Shown: positions 22,400 to 31,218, counted from the first letter of the stretch. The stretch is 64,000 nt of DNA from Methylorubrum populi (GCA_020741775.1 DYYG01000010.1:62001-126000); one strand, 5' to 3'. Translations and numbers: made by a program. Notes: generated by a model not told the origin, from the sequence alone.

Positions 22400-22624
22400 A
22401 TGACCGCGCCGTCCCAGAACTTTCGCGATCGCCTCCGGGCCTTCAACAAGTGCGTCTGCGACGGCGCGCGGCTCATGGTCGGCCAAGGCGATTACGGCAC
22501 CTACGTCGCGCACATCGCGAAGACTCACCCCGACCAGACGCCGATGACCGAGCGCGAGTTCTTCCGCAATCGCGAGAACGCCCGCTTCGGTGTCGGCAAT
22601 ACATCCGGCTTCCGCTGCTGTTGA
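22400..22624 (+). CDS. ybdD: YbdD/YjiX family small protein
   Basis: A 74-residue protein of the DUF466 family, which accompanies CstA/BtsT transporters. Recognisable are CDGARLMVGQGDYGTYVAH, HPDQTPMTEREFFRNRENA and the cysteine-bearing C-terminus FRCC (other members end RCC or similar). The ATG lies 7 bp after the cstA stop, so the two are one operon. It is soluble and thought to be required for transporter function; mechanism unknown. Confidence 0.93.
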   Translation: MTAPSQNFRDRLRAFNKCVCDGARLMVGQGDYGTYVAHIAKTHPDQTPMTEREFFRNRENARFGVGNTSGFRCC

Positions 22625-22895
22625 GCAGCCCCTGGTCAGGCGGTCCGATAGGCCGCCTGTCCTCGCACCGGCCTGCCGGCTCGGCCGCTGCCGAGGACGG
22701 CGACATGATTTTCACGTGAAATTAACCCTGCTCCGCTGACCAGCGTGGCGGGCGATGACCAACGAGCCGTTCACGTTCGCACAGGAAGCGCGAAACGGCC
22801 TGGCTTCGCTATCCGGCGAGAATTGCAAGCGTCGCCCGTTGCAACGCAAACCGCCTCGCTTCTAGTCTCCCGCCATCGAAGGGGGGACTACGCCG

Positions 22896-24185
22896 ATGAA
22901 TCAGTTCGAAACCGTGCCGCAACCCGCTCCATCGCGGATCGGCATCATCGAGTTCGAACGCCGAGCTCGCGGATTGACCGGCATCGTCGTCAAAGGCTTC
23001 CTGCTTTCGCTGGTCACCTTCTCGATCTACCGGTTCTGGTACATCTCCAACCTGCGACGCTTCTTTTGGAGCCGCACCATCGTGGCCGGCAGCCCGGCCG
23101 AGTATCTCGGCACCGGCAAGGAGTTGTTCCTCGGCTTCGTCGTGGCGCTCGCCGTCCTCGTTCCGGTCTATCTCGTCCTGTTCCTCCTCGGCTTCGCGAT
23201 CCCCACCCTCGCCCCCTTTGCGGCTCCGATCTCCTTCCTCTTCCTGTTCGTCCTCGGGCAATATGCCTTGTTCCGGGGGCGCCGTTACCGGGCGTCGCGC
23301 ACCCGCTGGCGCGGCATCCGGCTGGGACAGGATGGATCGGGCTTCGCCTATGCCGGCCGTGCCAGCCTGTGGTGGATCGCGACAATCCTCACCCTCGGCC
23401 TCGCCTTTCCATTCATGCGCGCGGCGTTGGAACGCTTCCGCATCGACCACACCCTGGTCGGCCAGAGCCGGATGCACTCCACCGCGACGGGACGCTCGAT
23501 CCTGCTGCCCTGGCTGATGTTCTATTTCGTCGGCCTGCTGCCGATCCTGGCGAGCCTGCTCGCGCTGCTGGCGGCGAGCGGCTTCGATCTGCCGAGCGAC
23601 CTCCTGATCCAGGATCCGGCGACGGAGAAGAGCAAGCTCATCTTCAATCCCGCCTATGCCGGTACGTCCCTGTCCCTCTACGGAACGATCGTGGTGGTGG
23701 CCGCGAGCGTCTCGATCCCGCTCGCCCTGATCCTGATCCCCTATTACCGCGCCCGAGAGATCCGGGCCTTCCTCAACGCTACGAACCTCGGCGCCGCCCG
23801 GCTCACCTCCGCGCTCCGCGCGCGCCAGTTCTACTGGCCGTATTTCCTCTACATCCTTGCTCTGTTGGGCTTCCTCATCGCCCTCGGTATCGTCTTCGCC
23901 CTCCTCCTGCCGCTCCTCGCCGAGGAAAAACCGACCGTGGCCACACAAGCCACGCTCCTTGCCGCGACCATCCTCCTCTATCTCACAACCCTGCTCGGCT
24001 TCGCGGTCATCTACGTTCGCCTCGTCACCCTGCGCCTGTGGCACGCGGTGGCGACCACGACGCGGATCGAGAACCTGCCGGCCCTGGAGGCCGTGCTCGC
24101 CTCGTCCCGGCCGCCGGCCAGCGGTCTCAATGAAGGGCTCGCCGACGCACTCGATGTCGGCGGCGCCATCGAGATCGGATTCTGA
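22896..24185 (+). CDS. YjgN-like DUF898 membrane protein
   Basis: A 429-residue polytopic membrane protein. The N-terminus holds the DUF898 pattern (IEFERRARGLTGIVVKGF, ITFSIYRFW-like VTFSIYRFWYISNLRRFFW), repeated in the second half (FMRAALERFRIDHTLVGQSR). Roughly nine hydrophobic helices are visible. Function is unknown; YjgN of E. coli is the named relative. It ends 7 bp before an M48 peptidase gene, an arrangement seen in other genomes, suggesting that the two work together in the membrane. Confidence 0.88.
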   Translation: MNQFETVPQPAPSRIGIIEFERRARGLTGIVVKGFLLSLVTFSIYRFWYISNLRRFFWSRTIVAGSPAEYLGTGKELFLGFVVALAVLVPVYLVLFLLGFAIPTLAPFAAPISFLFLFVLGQYALFRGRRYRASRTRWRGIRLGQDGSGFAYAGRASLWWIATILTLGLAFPFMRAALERFRIDHTLVGQSRMHSTATGRSILLPWLMFYFVGLLPILASLLALLAASGFDLPSDLLIQDPATEKSKLIFNPAYAGTSLSLYGTIVVVAASVSIPLALILIPYYRAREIRAFLNATNLGAARLTSALRARQFYWPYFLYILALLGFLIALGIVFALLLPLLAEEKPTVATQATLLAATILLYLTTLLGFAVIYVRLVTLRLWHAVATTTRIENLPALEAVLASSRPPASGLNEGLADALDVGGAIEIGF

Positions 24186-24192
24186 CGGTTCG

Positions 24193-25341
24193 ATGGAAAC
24201 CCATTCCACCACCGGCACCTTCTTCGACGGCGTGACCGCCCGCCCCCGGCCGGTGACCCTGCGGCTGACCTTCCGGCTCGAGATTCTCGGCGAGGATCTT
24301 CGCCGTGACTGGAGCCTGCTCGACCTGCGCGTCGCCGAAACCGCGCCGCCGCTGATGCGCGTCCTCCACGCCGAGGGACAGGAGAGCATCGAGTTCGCCG
24401 ACGTAGCCTTCGGGGAGGCACTGAAGGCCCGCTGTCCCGACTTGCACCGATCCGAACGCCAGGGCGGTTTGACGCGCCTCGTACTGTGGTCGGTCGCGGC
24501 GGGCATGACCGTGGTGCTGGCGGCGCTCTACGGTGTGCCGGCTGCCTCCGGCCTGCTCGCGCCGCTGGTGCCGGGGGCGCTGGAAGCTCCGCTCGGCCGC
24601 AGCGTGGAAACGCAGATCGTCGCTCTGCTCGGCGATCCGCCCCTCTGCAACGAGGCTCCGGCCCGTGCCGTCCTCGATCGGCTGACCGCGCGCCTGACCG
24701 AGGGGATGACCAAAGATGGAGCCTTGCCGCCAGTGCCGCAGGTGAGTGTGCGCCGCCACGCGGTCGCCAATGCGATGGCGCTGCCGGGTGCTCGGGTGAT
24801 CCTGCTGTCGGACATCGTCGCCAAGGCCCGGAACGGTGACGAGCTCGCCGGCATCCTCGCCCACGAATTCGGGCATGTCGCCGCCCGCGATCCGATCCGC
24901 GCGGTGATCACCGCCGGCGGCACCTCGTTCCTGCTGAGCTTGGTGCTGGGGGACCTTACCGGCTCGACGGTGCTTGTTACGATCGGACAAGCGGCAATCT
25001 CGGCGGGCTATTCCCGCGATGCCGAGCGGGCGGCGGATGCCTTCGCCGTCGCGGCGGTCCAGCGGGCCGGCGGCGACGGGGCAGCTCTGGCCGCGATCCT
25101 GGAGCGCATCACCGAGACGGAAGACGAGAAGCCGGGGGCGACTTCATTCCTTCGCTCCCATCCTTTCACGGCGGAGCGCGCGGCGCGGATCCGGGCCCTG
25201 GCCCGGACGGGACAGGTCAGCGACAGGCCGTCCGGTGCGGGCATCCTGTCCGAGGCGGAATGGCAGAGCCTGCGCGGCATCTGTCCTGAACCGGAGGGAA
25301 AGGGCGTGGGAAAGAAGGGCGCCCCGTCCGAGAAGTTGTGA
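24193..25341 (+). CDS. M48-family metallopeptidase
   Basis: A 382-residue membrane-associated zinc protease. The HEFGH zinc motif is at residues 224-228 (ILAHEFGHVAARDP) and the third ligand lies in SRDAERAADAFAV, as in HtpX/Oma1-like M48 enzymes. The N-terminal 90 residues (TGTFFDGVTARPRPVTLRL) match a small domain that often precedes M48 in proteobacteria, followed by a helix (LWSVAAGMTVVLAALYGV). It starts at ATG 24193, seven bases after the DUF898 stop, so translation is probably coupled. The substrate is unknown; quality control of membrane or periplasmic proteins is the usual role. Confidence 0.93.
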   Translation: METHSTTGTFFDGVTARPRPVTLRLTFRLEILGEDLRRDWSLLDLRVAETAPPLMRVLHAEGQESIEFADVAFGEALKARCPDLHRSERQGGLTRLVLWSVAAGMTVVLAALYGVPAASGLLAPLVPGALEAPLGRSVETQIVALLGDPPLCNEAPARAVLDRLTARLTEGMTKDGALPPVPQVSVRRHAVANAMALPGARVILLSDIVAKARNGDELAGILAHEFGHVAARDPIRAVITAGGTSFLLSLVLGDLTGSTVLVTIGQAAISAGYSRDAERAADAFAVAAVQRAGGDGAALAAILERITETEDEKPGATSFLRSHPFTAERAARIRALARTGQVSDRPSGAGILSEAEWQSLRGICPEPEGKGVGKKGAPSEKL

Positions 25342-25372
25342 AGCGGAGCCTCGCGCCCCGCGGCCATGAAAC

Positions 25373-25399
25373 GGAGGACGGCGTCTCACGCCCTCCTCC
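25373..25399 (-). terminator. Hairpin terminator between convergent genes
   Basis: Eleven-base arms (25373-25383 and 25389-25399, one mismatch) with a 5-base loop. On the minus strand the stem is followed by GTTT, so it best serves the lipoprotein gene ending at 25414, but it also lies 31 bp after the M48 stop. Confidence 0.5.
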
Positions 25400-25413
25400 G
25401 ATCGTCGGCCGGA

Positions 25414-25794
25414 TCAGACCGGGCGCGGCAGCTTGCAGCTGTCGAGGGCGTTCAGGGCTTTGGCCCGGGCGCTGTCGTTGAAGTAGCCGGTGCTGCGGTA
25501 GGAGGCGATCTCGTCCTTGTCGAGGGACGACAGGGTGCGCTCGGCGTAGCAGCCGCAGGGAGCGGCGAGCGTAGCTTCCTCGACCTTCTGGAGCTTGGCC
25601 TGGGTCACGGTGCAGGCGTGGCGCACGCGACCGGAGAGGTTGCTCTTCGTGGCGGTCTTCAGCGCCGGATCGGGCACGTAGCCTTCGAGCGCGCTGTACT
25701 GCGTGGTGCGGCCGGCGCTGTTGCAGGCGGCCAGCAGGGAGACGAGGCCGGCCGCGGCGAGCAGGCGGCCGGTGCGCGGGAGCGTGAGGCGCAT
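25414..25794 (-). CDS. Small lipoprotein, unknown function
   Basis: A 126-residue protein with a lipoprotein signal (LLAAAGLVSLLAAC; lipidated cysteine near residue 24). The mature part contains ALEGYVPDPALKTATKSNL and a CTVTQAKL segment plus a CGCYAERTLSSL motif, so three or four cysteines could form disulfides in the periplasm. I do not recognise the family. A TTG at 25824 would add ten residues, but ATG 25794 directly precedes the signal peptide. It is followed by a terminator hairpin and stands between convergent M48 and co-directional ndk. Confidence 0.72.
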   Translation of the reverse strand: MRLTLPRTGRLLAAAGLVSLLAACNSAGRTTQYSALEGYVPDPALKTATKSNLSGRVRHACTVTQAKLQKVEEATLAAPCGCYAERTLSSLDKDEIASYRSTGYFNDSARAKALNALDSCKLPRPV

Positions 25795-25933
25795 GGAGGC
25801 GAGAATCCGAGAGAGACGAGACAACGTCGACGGATTCCGTTCTTCGGGGAGGCGCCCTCGCCCCGCTAGGGCAGGAGAGTCACACTCGCCCGGAATGCGC
25901 CCTCAGGCGCAATCCTCGGCGCGGAAGGCGGTG

Positions 25934-25959
25934 TCCCGCCGGCCCTGGAGCCGGCGGGA
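25934..25959 (-). terminator. Hairpin downstream of ndk
   Basis: A perfect 10-bp inverted repeat (25934-25943 and 25950-25959, loop 6) starts 9 bp after the ndk stop. It lacks a T-run, so intrinsic termination may be inefficient. Confidence 0.5.
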
Positions 25960-25967
25960 TCGAGGCA

Positions 25968-26390
25968 TCAGGCCGCGATATCGGTGTCGGTGAAGAACTG
26001 CGCGATCTCGAGCTTGGCGTTGTCGGCGCTGTCGGAGCCGTGGACGGTGTTCTCACCGACCGACTCGGCGAACTGCTTGCGGATGGTGCCCTCGGCGGCC
26101 TGGGCCGGATTCGTGGCGCCCATCACTTCACGGTACTTGGCGACGGCGTTCTCGCCCTCCAGCACCTGCACGACCACGGGGCCCGAGGTCATGAACTCGA
26201 CGAGCTCGCCGAAGAACGGGCGCTCCTTGTGCACCTCGTAAAACTTCTCGGCCTGCTCGCGGGTCATGCGGATGCGGCGCTGACCGACGATGCGCAAGCC
26301 GGCGGCCTCGATCACGGCGTTGACCGCGCCGGTGAGGTTGCGGCGGGTCGCGTCGGGCTTGAGGATGGAGAAAGTGCGCTCGAGAGCCAT
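25968..26390 (-). CDS. ndk: Nucleoside diphosphate kinase
   Basis: A 140-residue enzyme of the usual length, transferring the terminal phosphate between nucleoside triphosphates and diphosphates. [15 protein letters not shown] opens it, [16 protein letters not shown] follows, and the catalytic phospho-histidine sits in NTVHGSDS with the downstream acidic residues intact. [16 protein letters not shown] is the classical signature. It is cytosolic. The gene stands alone, with a hairpin after the stop. Confidence 0.98.
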   Translation of the reverse strand: MALERTFSILKPDATRRNLTGAVNAVIEAAGLRIVGQRRIRMTREQAEKFYEVHKERPFFGELVEFMTSGPVVVQVLEGENAVAKYREVMGATNPAQAAEGTIRKQFAESVGENTVHGSDSADNAKLEIAQFFTDTDIAA

Positions 26391-26724
26391 GGTCCGGTCC
26401 GGTTCCGTTCGAGAAAGAGGTGGCGCGACGGGCTGGATGAAGGCTGGCTCGGAAGCTGCCCGGACGGCCGTCGGCGCGCCGGCTTATAGCGGCGGAGCGG
26501 GACACCCTCAACCGACCGTTGGCGACCAAAGAACCAGAGCGACCAGCTCGGCCTTTCCAGGCCTGCCATGGCTTCTGCGCAACACTGCCGAAAAATCGCC
26601 GGATTGCGGGGGCGTACTCGCCACCGACCGATCCGCCGCCACCCGGAGGATTCCCCGCCGGGGTGGCCCTCCTCTCTCCGCAAGCCCAGCCCGTTCCCGG
26701 GCTTTCAAGCCAAGGAGCCACTTC
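26391..26724. other. Divergent intergenic region, ndk / DUF2147
   Basis: A 334-bp gap that must contain the promoters of ndk and of the DUF2147 gene. I see no ORF with a ribosome site, no strong palindrome and no recognisable operator. Confidence 0.45.
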
Positions 26725-27252
26725 ATGCGCATCGCCCTCAGCCTCGCTGCCCTTCTGGTTTCGGGCTCCGCCTTCGCGGCGCCGAAGGATCTCTCCGGAA
26801 CGTGGCTCACCGGGGATGGCCGCGCGAAGATCCGCATCGACCGGTGCGGCCCCGGCGGCAGCAATGCCTGCGGCAAGGTGGTGTGGCTCAAATCCCCGAG
26901 CACCGACACCGGCGCGCCGCGCACGGATCTGAAGAATCCCGATCCCAAGAAGCGGGCGCGCCCGATCATCGGCCTCACCCTCCTCGACAATCTCAAGCCC
27001 GAGGACGAAAGCTTCGCGGGCGAGATCTACAATGCCGACGAGGGCAAGATCTATCAGGTCAGCCTGGCGCGCGAGAGCGACAGCGAGTTGAACGTGCAGG
27101 GCTGCATGCTCAAGGTGCTGTGTGGCTCGCAGACCTGGACCCGGGTGCCGGACGTGAATCAGCAGGCGGCCGCCGCCCCGGTCGAGGCGCCGGCCAAGCC
27201 CGCGAAAGCCGCCGCCAAGCCGGCCAAGGCCGCCCCCGCCCCGGCCGAGTGA
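26725..27252 (+). CDS. DUF2147 exported protein
   Basis: A 175-residue protein with a signal peptide (LSLAALLVSGSAFA, cleavage near residue 19). The mature domain fits DUF2147: DLSGTWLTGDGRAKIRIDRC, CGKVVWLK, a GLTLLDNLKPEDESFAGEI core and LKVLCGSQTWTR. Two or three cysteines may form disulfides. The C-terminus is an alanine/lysine/proline tail (KPAKAAAKPAKAAPAPAE) that may contact the cell wall. DUF2147 proteins are periplasmic and of unknown function. ATG 26725 follows AAGGAG by six bases. Confidence 0.88.
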   Translation: MRIALSLAALLVSGSAFAAPKDLSGTWLTGDGRAKIRIDRCGPGGSNACGKVVWLKSPSTDTGAPRTDLKNPDPKKRARPIIGLTLLDNLKPEDESFAGEIYNADEGKIYQVSLARESDSELNVQGCMLKVLCGSQTWTRVPDVNQQAAAAPVEAPAKPAKAAAKPAKAAPAPAE

Positions 27253-27569
27253 ACCGCGGGCGGAACGCAAAAAGGGCGCGCCGTTGCCGTGCGCGCCCTG
27301 AAGTCTGTGCCTAACCTGATGGGGGTCGAGGCGCAGCCGAAATAATGCTCCGCTTCCCTCCGGCAAGAGGGCAGCGCCACGCTTTCCGCAGGTTCCGGCC
27401 GTTTGTTCAGCCCGGCCGCTGTCATCGTTCTGTCGGACAATTCCGCTCTGCCTTCCGTGGCGTCCCTGCCACCGTTTCCAAGCCTTTGCGTCTTGTGACG
27501 GCCGGGACGCGTTGCAGCGGCGACGGCATCTGCTAGGCCGCACGGACGTGACGGCAGGGGGCTGGCGGA
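27253..27569. other. Intergenic region before the double-barrel porin
   Basis: A 317-bp gap. Next to the DUF2147 stop it holds the minus-strand terminator at 27269-27298; the rest up to the porin GTG has no ORF with a ribosome site other than the porin's own. A small minus-strand RNA could lie here. Confidence 0.4.
27269..27298 (-). terminator. Intrinsic terminator reading leftwards
   Basis: Arms GGGCGCGC (27274-27281) and GCGCGCCC (27291-27298) are exact complements, and on the minus strand they are followed by five T. No minus-strand protein gene ends here: the neighbours on both sides are plus-strand genes. It shares the minus-strand 9-mer GACTTCAGG with the terminator at 31189-31218. Confidence 0.7.
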
Positions 27570-29678
27570 GTGCGGATCGGACGGCAGGTGAAAATCCGGG
27601 GGGGACGGGTCGCGGGGCCGGGCCTCGCGGCGATGGTGAGCCTCTGCGCGGGAGCCGCAGTCGCCGCCGATCCGGCGAGCCGCTTCCAGCCCACCTTCAT
27701 CGATTGGTCGGGCTTCTATGCCGGCGTGCAGGGAAGCGCGGGCGCCTCGTTCGGCAATTACGATTTCGGCCCGACCTCGATCGGCTCCCGCCGGATTCCG
27801 ACCATCAGGACCGGAGACGCCACCGGCGGCCGCGACCTCGGCCGGGAGGCAACCACGGTGGTCGGCGGCGCCTTCGCCGGCTGGAATTGGCAGACCGGCC
27901 CCTTCGTCTACGGCCTGGAGGCCGACATCGCCGGGTCCAATCTCAAGCGCGGCGCACGCTCCAACGAGCAGGGCTTCGGCTACGAGGACATCGATCCGCC
28001 CTTCGCCATGATCCGCGAGAAGACGGACCTGTTCGGCAGCGCCCGTGCCCGACTCGGCTACGCCTTCGACAACAACCTGATCTACGCGACCCTCGGCCTG
28101 ACCGGCGCCAACGGGCGCGTGCTCGCGACCTATCCGGACCTGACAGGCGGCGCCGCCGCGACCGCGTCCCGCGAGGTGTCCTATTTTGGCTTCACCCTCG
28201 GGGCCGGTGTCCAGTTCGCGATCGACCCCCATCTCTCCCTCGGCCTCGATTACCGCTACAGCGATCTCGGCGAGAGCCGCCGCTTCGGTCTCGGCGTCCT
28301 GCCGGGGATCGATGGCGGGCCGGTGACGACCCGCACGGGCTTCGTCTCCAACCAGATGATGGCCCGGTTGATCTGGCACCCGGAGGCGCTGGCCCTGGCA
28401 CCGAAGGCAGAGGCCGAGGCGCCGAAGGATGCCCGCTTCTCGCTGCACGGCCAGACCACCTTCGTGAACCAGGGGGTCACCGGCTTCCGCTCGCCCTATC
28501 GCGGACCTCAGAGCCTGGTTCCGGATCAGGCCCAGGCGACGACGACGGCGACGCTCTTCCTGGGCTTCAAGCTCCTTGAGGGCACCGAGATCTACTACAA
28601 CCCGGAATTCAGCCAGGGCTTCGGCCTGTCGCGGACCCTGGGCATTGCCGGCTTCGTCAACGGCGAAGCGCAGAAGGCGGGGGCTCCGTTCCCGAAGCTG
28701 CGCTCCAACCGCTACTTCGTGCGCCAGACTTTCGGCCTCGGCGGCGAGACCGAGGAAGTGCCCGACGGGCCGAACTCCATCGCCGGCACGCGCGACGTGG
28801 AGCGCATCACGGTGGTCGCGGGCAAGTTCGCCCTGGGCGACTACTTCGACGGCAACATCTACGCCCACGATCCGCGGGTCGATTTCATGAACTGGGGGCT
28901 GTGGGCCTCCGGCGCCTACGACTTTCCGGCCAACCTGCCCGGCTTCACCCAAGGTGTGATGGTCGAGTACAATCGCGCCGAGTTCGCGATCCGGGCCGCC
29001 TATACACAGGTGCCGAAAGAGCCTTCTTCCGACGTGCTTGATCCCCGAGTGTTCGAGCGGGCCGGTGCCACGGTCGAGTTCGAGGAGCGCCACACCCTGC
29101 CGGGGCTCGACCAGCCGGGCAGATTGCGCCTCGGCCTGTTCTCGAATGTCGGCAACACCGCCAATTTCCGCCAAGTGGTGGCGCTGACGCAAACCGGCGC
29201 CTTCCCCGATATCGACAGCGCCGTCCTCGCGACGCGGGCGCCCCGGCGCAAGAGCGGCGCCTATCTCAACCTGGAACAGGCGCTCACCGCCGATCTAGGC
29301 CTGTTCGCCCGGGCGAGCGTCAATGACGGGCGCAATCAGAGCCTTTCCTTCACCGATATCGACGGGTCGGTCTCGGGCGGCCTGTCGCTCAAGGGGACGG
29401 CCTGGGGCCGCCCGCAGGACACGGTCGGCATCGGCGCCTCCGCCAACCGGATCTCACCCTCGCACCGCGCCTATTTCGACAATGGCGGCCTCGGGCTGCT
29501 CCTCGGCGACGGGCGGCTGAACTACGCGCCGGAACGGGCGGTCGAGGTCTATTATGCGCTGAACCTGACGAAGGCGGTCACCGTGTCCTTCGATTACCAG
29601 CATGTCGAGAATCCGGGCTACAACCGCGACCGCGGCCCCGCCGACTTCCTCGGCACCCGGCTGCACGCCGATTTCTGA
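27570..29678 (+). CDS. Double-barrel outer-membrane protein (Omp25-like plus carbohydrate-porin-like)
   Basis: A 702-residue protein starting at GTG 27570. After a signal peptide (LAAMVSLCAGAAVAA) the first 240 residues resemble small alphaproteobacterial porin-family barrels: DWSGFYAGVQGSAG, GGAFAGWNWQTGPFVYGLEAD and LGLDYRYSDLGE. A linker of about 20 alanine/lysine/glutamate residues leads to a second domain of about 400 residues similar to OprB-type carbohydrate porins: HGQTTFVNQGVTGFRSPYRG, YNPEFSQGFGLSRTLGIAGF, VVAGKFALGDYFDGN, and a terminal barrel ending LHADF with the expected C-terminal phenylalanine. Fusing two barrels in one chain is unusual. Substrate is unknown. Confidence 0.85.
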   Translation: MRIGRQVKIRGGRVAGPGLAAMVSLCAGAAVAADPASRFQPTFIDWSGFYAGVQGSAGASFGNYDFGPTSIGSRRIPTIRTGDATGGRDLGREATTVVGGAFAGWNWQTGPFVYGLEADIAGSNLKRGARSNEQGFGYEDIDPPFAMIREKTDLFGSARARLGYAFDNNLIYATLGLTGANGRVLATYPDLTGGAAATASREVSYFGFTLGAGVQFAIDPHLSLGLDYRYSDLGESRRFGLGVLPGIDGGPVTTRTGFVSNQMMARLIWHPEALALAPKAEAEAPKDARFSLHGQTTFVNQGVTGFRSPYRGPQSLVPDQAQATTTATLFLGFKLLEGTEIYYNPEFSQGFGLSRTLGIAGFVNGEAQKAGAPFPKLRSNRYFVRQTFGLGGETEEVPDGPNSIAGTRDVERITVVAGKFALGDYFDGNIYAHDPRVDFMNWGLWASGAYDFPANLPGFTQGVMVEYNRAEFAIRAAYTQVPKEPSSDVLDPRVFERAGATVEFEERHTLPGLDQPGRLRLGLFSNVGNTANFRQVVALTQTGAFPDIDSAVLATRAPRRKSGAYLNLEQALTADLGLFARASVNDGRNQSLSFTDIDGSVSGGLSLKGTAWGRPQDTVGIGASANRISPSHRAYFDNGGLGLLLGDGRLNYAPERAVEVYYALNLTKAVTVSFDYQHVENPGYNRDRGPADFLGTRLHADF

Positions 29679-29710
29679 GCCGTTCGCCCGACCGCACAGG
29701 CTTCCGAAGA

Positions 29711-29738
29711 CGCCGCCCCGCGAGAAGCCAAGGCGGCG
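29711..29738. terminator. Hairpin between convergent porin and L,D-transpeptidase genes
   Basis: CGCCGCC (29711-29717) pairs with GGCGGCG (29732-29738) around a 14-base loop, 32 bp after the porin stop and 18 bp after the L,D-transpeptidase stop. There is no T-run on either strand. Confidence 0.4.
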
Positions 29739-29756
29739 CTTCCCATCCCATGCCGC

Positions 29757-30272
29757 TTACCGCGTCACGTAGACCTGCGTTCCGACCGAGACGCGCTCGA
29801 TCAGATCCGAGATGTCGTGATTGTACATGCGGATGCAGCCATAAGAAGCATAGGTGCCAATCGAACTCGGCCGGTTGGTGCCGTGGATCGCGTATTCGCC
29901 GCCGCGCAGGGTCATGGCCGCGACGCCCATCGGATTGCTCGGCGAGCCGCCGCGAATGAGGTTCGGCAGTCGCGGGTTATCGCGCTTGACTTCGGAGGGC
30001 GGCGACCAGTCCGGCCGGTAATACTTGCCGTCGATCTCGGTGGAGCCGCTCCATTGCTTGCCCGGTCTGCCGACAGCCACCGGATAACGGATCGCCGTGC
30101 CGTCACCGTTGACGAGGTAGAGCCGGCGCTCGCTCGTGCTCACCACGATGGAGCCCGGCGCAACCCCTTGCGAGAATGGCACGATCTCCCGCGCCTGCGC
30201 AGACCCGAGCGCGCACAGCATTCCCACGAGCGCGCCCGCAAGACGCGCCCTATACCGGTCTATTCCGAACAT
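29757..30272 (-). CDS. L,D-transpeptidase (YkuD domain)
   Basis: A 171-residue exported protein. The signal peptide (RLAGALVGMLCALGSAQA) is followed by a YkuD domain: GSIVVSTSERRLYLVNGDG, IRYPVAVGRPGKQWSG, and the catalytic block with IHGTN and later ASYGCIRMYN, where the cysteine is the nucleophile. Many homologues have SHGC; tyrosine in place of histidine there is a known variant in alphaproteobacteria. It would make 3-3 crosslinks in peptidoglycan or attach proteins to it. ATG 30272 has GGAAAGG upstream; the longer in-frame start adds residues before the signal. Confidence 0.93.
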   Translation of the reverse strand: MFGIDRYRARLAGALVGMLCALGSAQAREIVPFSQGVAPGSIVVSTSERRLYLVNGDGTAIRYPVAVGRPGKQWSGSTEIDGKYYRPDWSPPSEVKRDNPRLPNLIRGGSPSNPMGVAAMTLRGGEYAIHGTNRPSSIGTYASYGCIRMYNHDISDLIERVSVGTQVYVTR

Positions 30273-30453
30273 CGAAGATCGCCTTTCCAAGCTGGAGCGT
30301 AACTGGCGAAGACGATCCAACGTTCCAGCTTGCTGCTCTGCTTTACGCGCGGCGAAAGGCGTGCGTCATGCACGCTCTCTTCGCGGCAGGGCGAATCCTC
30401 CGCTCAAGAATTAGGACAAATTGTAAGGAACGCCCGCTGCCTCGTCGTCAGGT

Positions 30454-31119
30454 TCAGCGCTCGTGCAGCTGCGCGGCATCCGGGCGGCGCGCCTGCCAAC
30501 CGTGGCGGACGAGTTCAGGGTCGGCATGCTCCTCGACCGGCAGGCCGACGCAGAGATAGGCGACCAGATCCCAGGCCTCCGGCACGTCGAGGGCCTTGGC
30601 AATGACGGTGGGCTCAAGGATCGACACCCAGCCGACGCCGAGACCGTGGGCTCGGGCCGCCAGCCAAAAGGCGTGGACGCAGGCCGCCACCGAGCAGCGC
30701 AGCATGTCCGGCATGGTCGCCCGCCCGAGGCCGTGGCCGGCCTGAGTGGCGGAATCGCAAAACACGGCGAGATGGACCGGCGCCTCGCGAAGCCCCGCCA
30801 GCTTCAGGCGGGCATAGAGGCTCCGCCGCTCGTCGGCGTAGCTGTCGCGGGCGGCGGCGTTGCAGCGCGCGAAGCTCTCGGCCACCTTGGCCCGCCGGTC
30901 CGCATCGGCCACGCGCACGAAGCGCCAGGGCTGGCTGTTGCCGACGGAGGGCGCCAGCGCCGCCAGATCGAGACAGGTGCGCAGGGTCGTCTCGTCGACC
31001 GGATCGCTGCGGAACCGCCGCACATCCCGCCGCCACGCCAGCAGGGTCGCGAGCTGGGCGCGAAAGGCGGCATCGAAGACCGGCGGATTTTCGAGGGCGG
31101 GTGAGACGGATTCGGACAT
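30454..31119 (-). CDS. bluB: 5,6-dimethylbenzimidazole synthase
   Basis: A 221-residue flavin-destroying nitroreductase-fold enzyme that turns reduced FMN and oxygen into 5,6-dimethylbenzimidazole, the lower ligand of cobalamin. BluB hallmarks: WRRDVRRFRSDPVDE, APSVGNSQPWRFVRV, LRCSVAACVHAFWLAARAHG, GVGWVSILEP and the C-terminal EHADPELVRHGWQ. ATG 31119 is chosen; a TTG at 31155 is possible, and neither has a strong ribosome site. It lies 70 bp downstream of a minus-strand terminator-like hairpin, so its expression may be controlled by attenuation. No other cobalamin genes are in the window. Confidence 0.93.
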   Translation of the reverse strand: MSESVSPALENPPVFDAAFRAQLATLLAWRRDVRRFRSDPVDETTLRTCLDLAALAPSVGNSQPWRFVRVADADRRAKVAESFARCNAAARDSYADERRSLYARLKLAGLREAPVHLAVFCDSATQAGHGLGRATMPDMLRCSVAACVHAFWLAARAHGLGVGWVSILEPTVIAKALDVPEAWDLVAYLCVGLPVEEHADPELVRHGWQARRPDAAQLHER

Positions 31120-31188
31120 CGCGCCGCTTGTCGCGCCACCGGGCCCGCCTGCCAAGCCGGCTGACGCTCCGCACGGGATCGCGACATG

Positions 31189-31218
31189 AAAAAAGGGCGG
31201 CGCTCCGAAGAGGCCGCC
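31189..31218 (-). terminator. Intrinsic terminator upstream of bluB
   Basis: On the minus strand a stem with GGCGGC/GCCGCC arms (31196-31201 and 31213-31218) and an inner CTC/GAG pair over a CGAA loop is followed by six T (31189-31194). It lies between any upstream promoter and the bluB start at 31119, and no minus-strand protein gene ends before it. Confidence 0.75.

Noticed and set aside
20299..22476. A 725-codon open frame on the minus strand opposite cstA
   Set aside because: It mirrors the cstA codons in high-GC DNA, is rich in D/E/H/R repeats, and has no family signature; cstA on the plus strand has all its motifs.
22721..22736. CtrA-like half site near TTAACC upstream of the DUF898 gene
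   Set aside because: Only one half matches; the second half is TTCA rather than TTAA.
27159..29192. A 677-codon minus-strand frame across the porin gene
   Set aside because: It crosses a DUF2147 tail and the porin; the plus strand has a signal peptide and two barrels.
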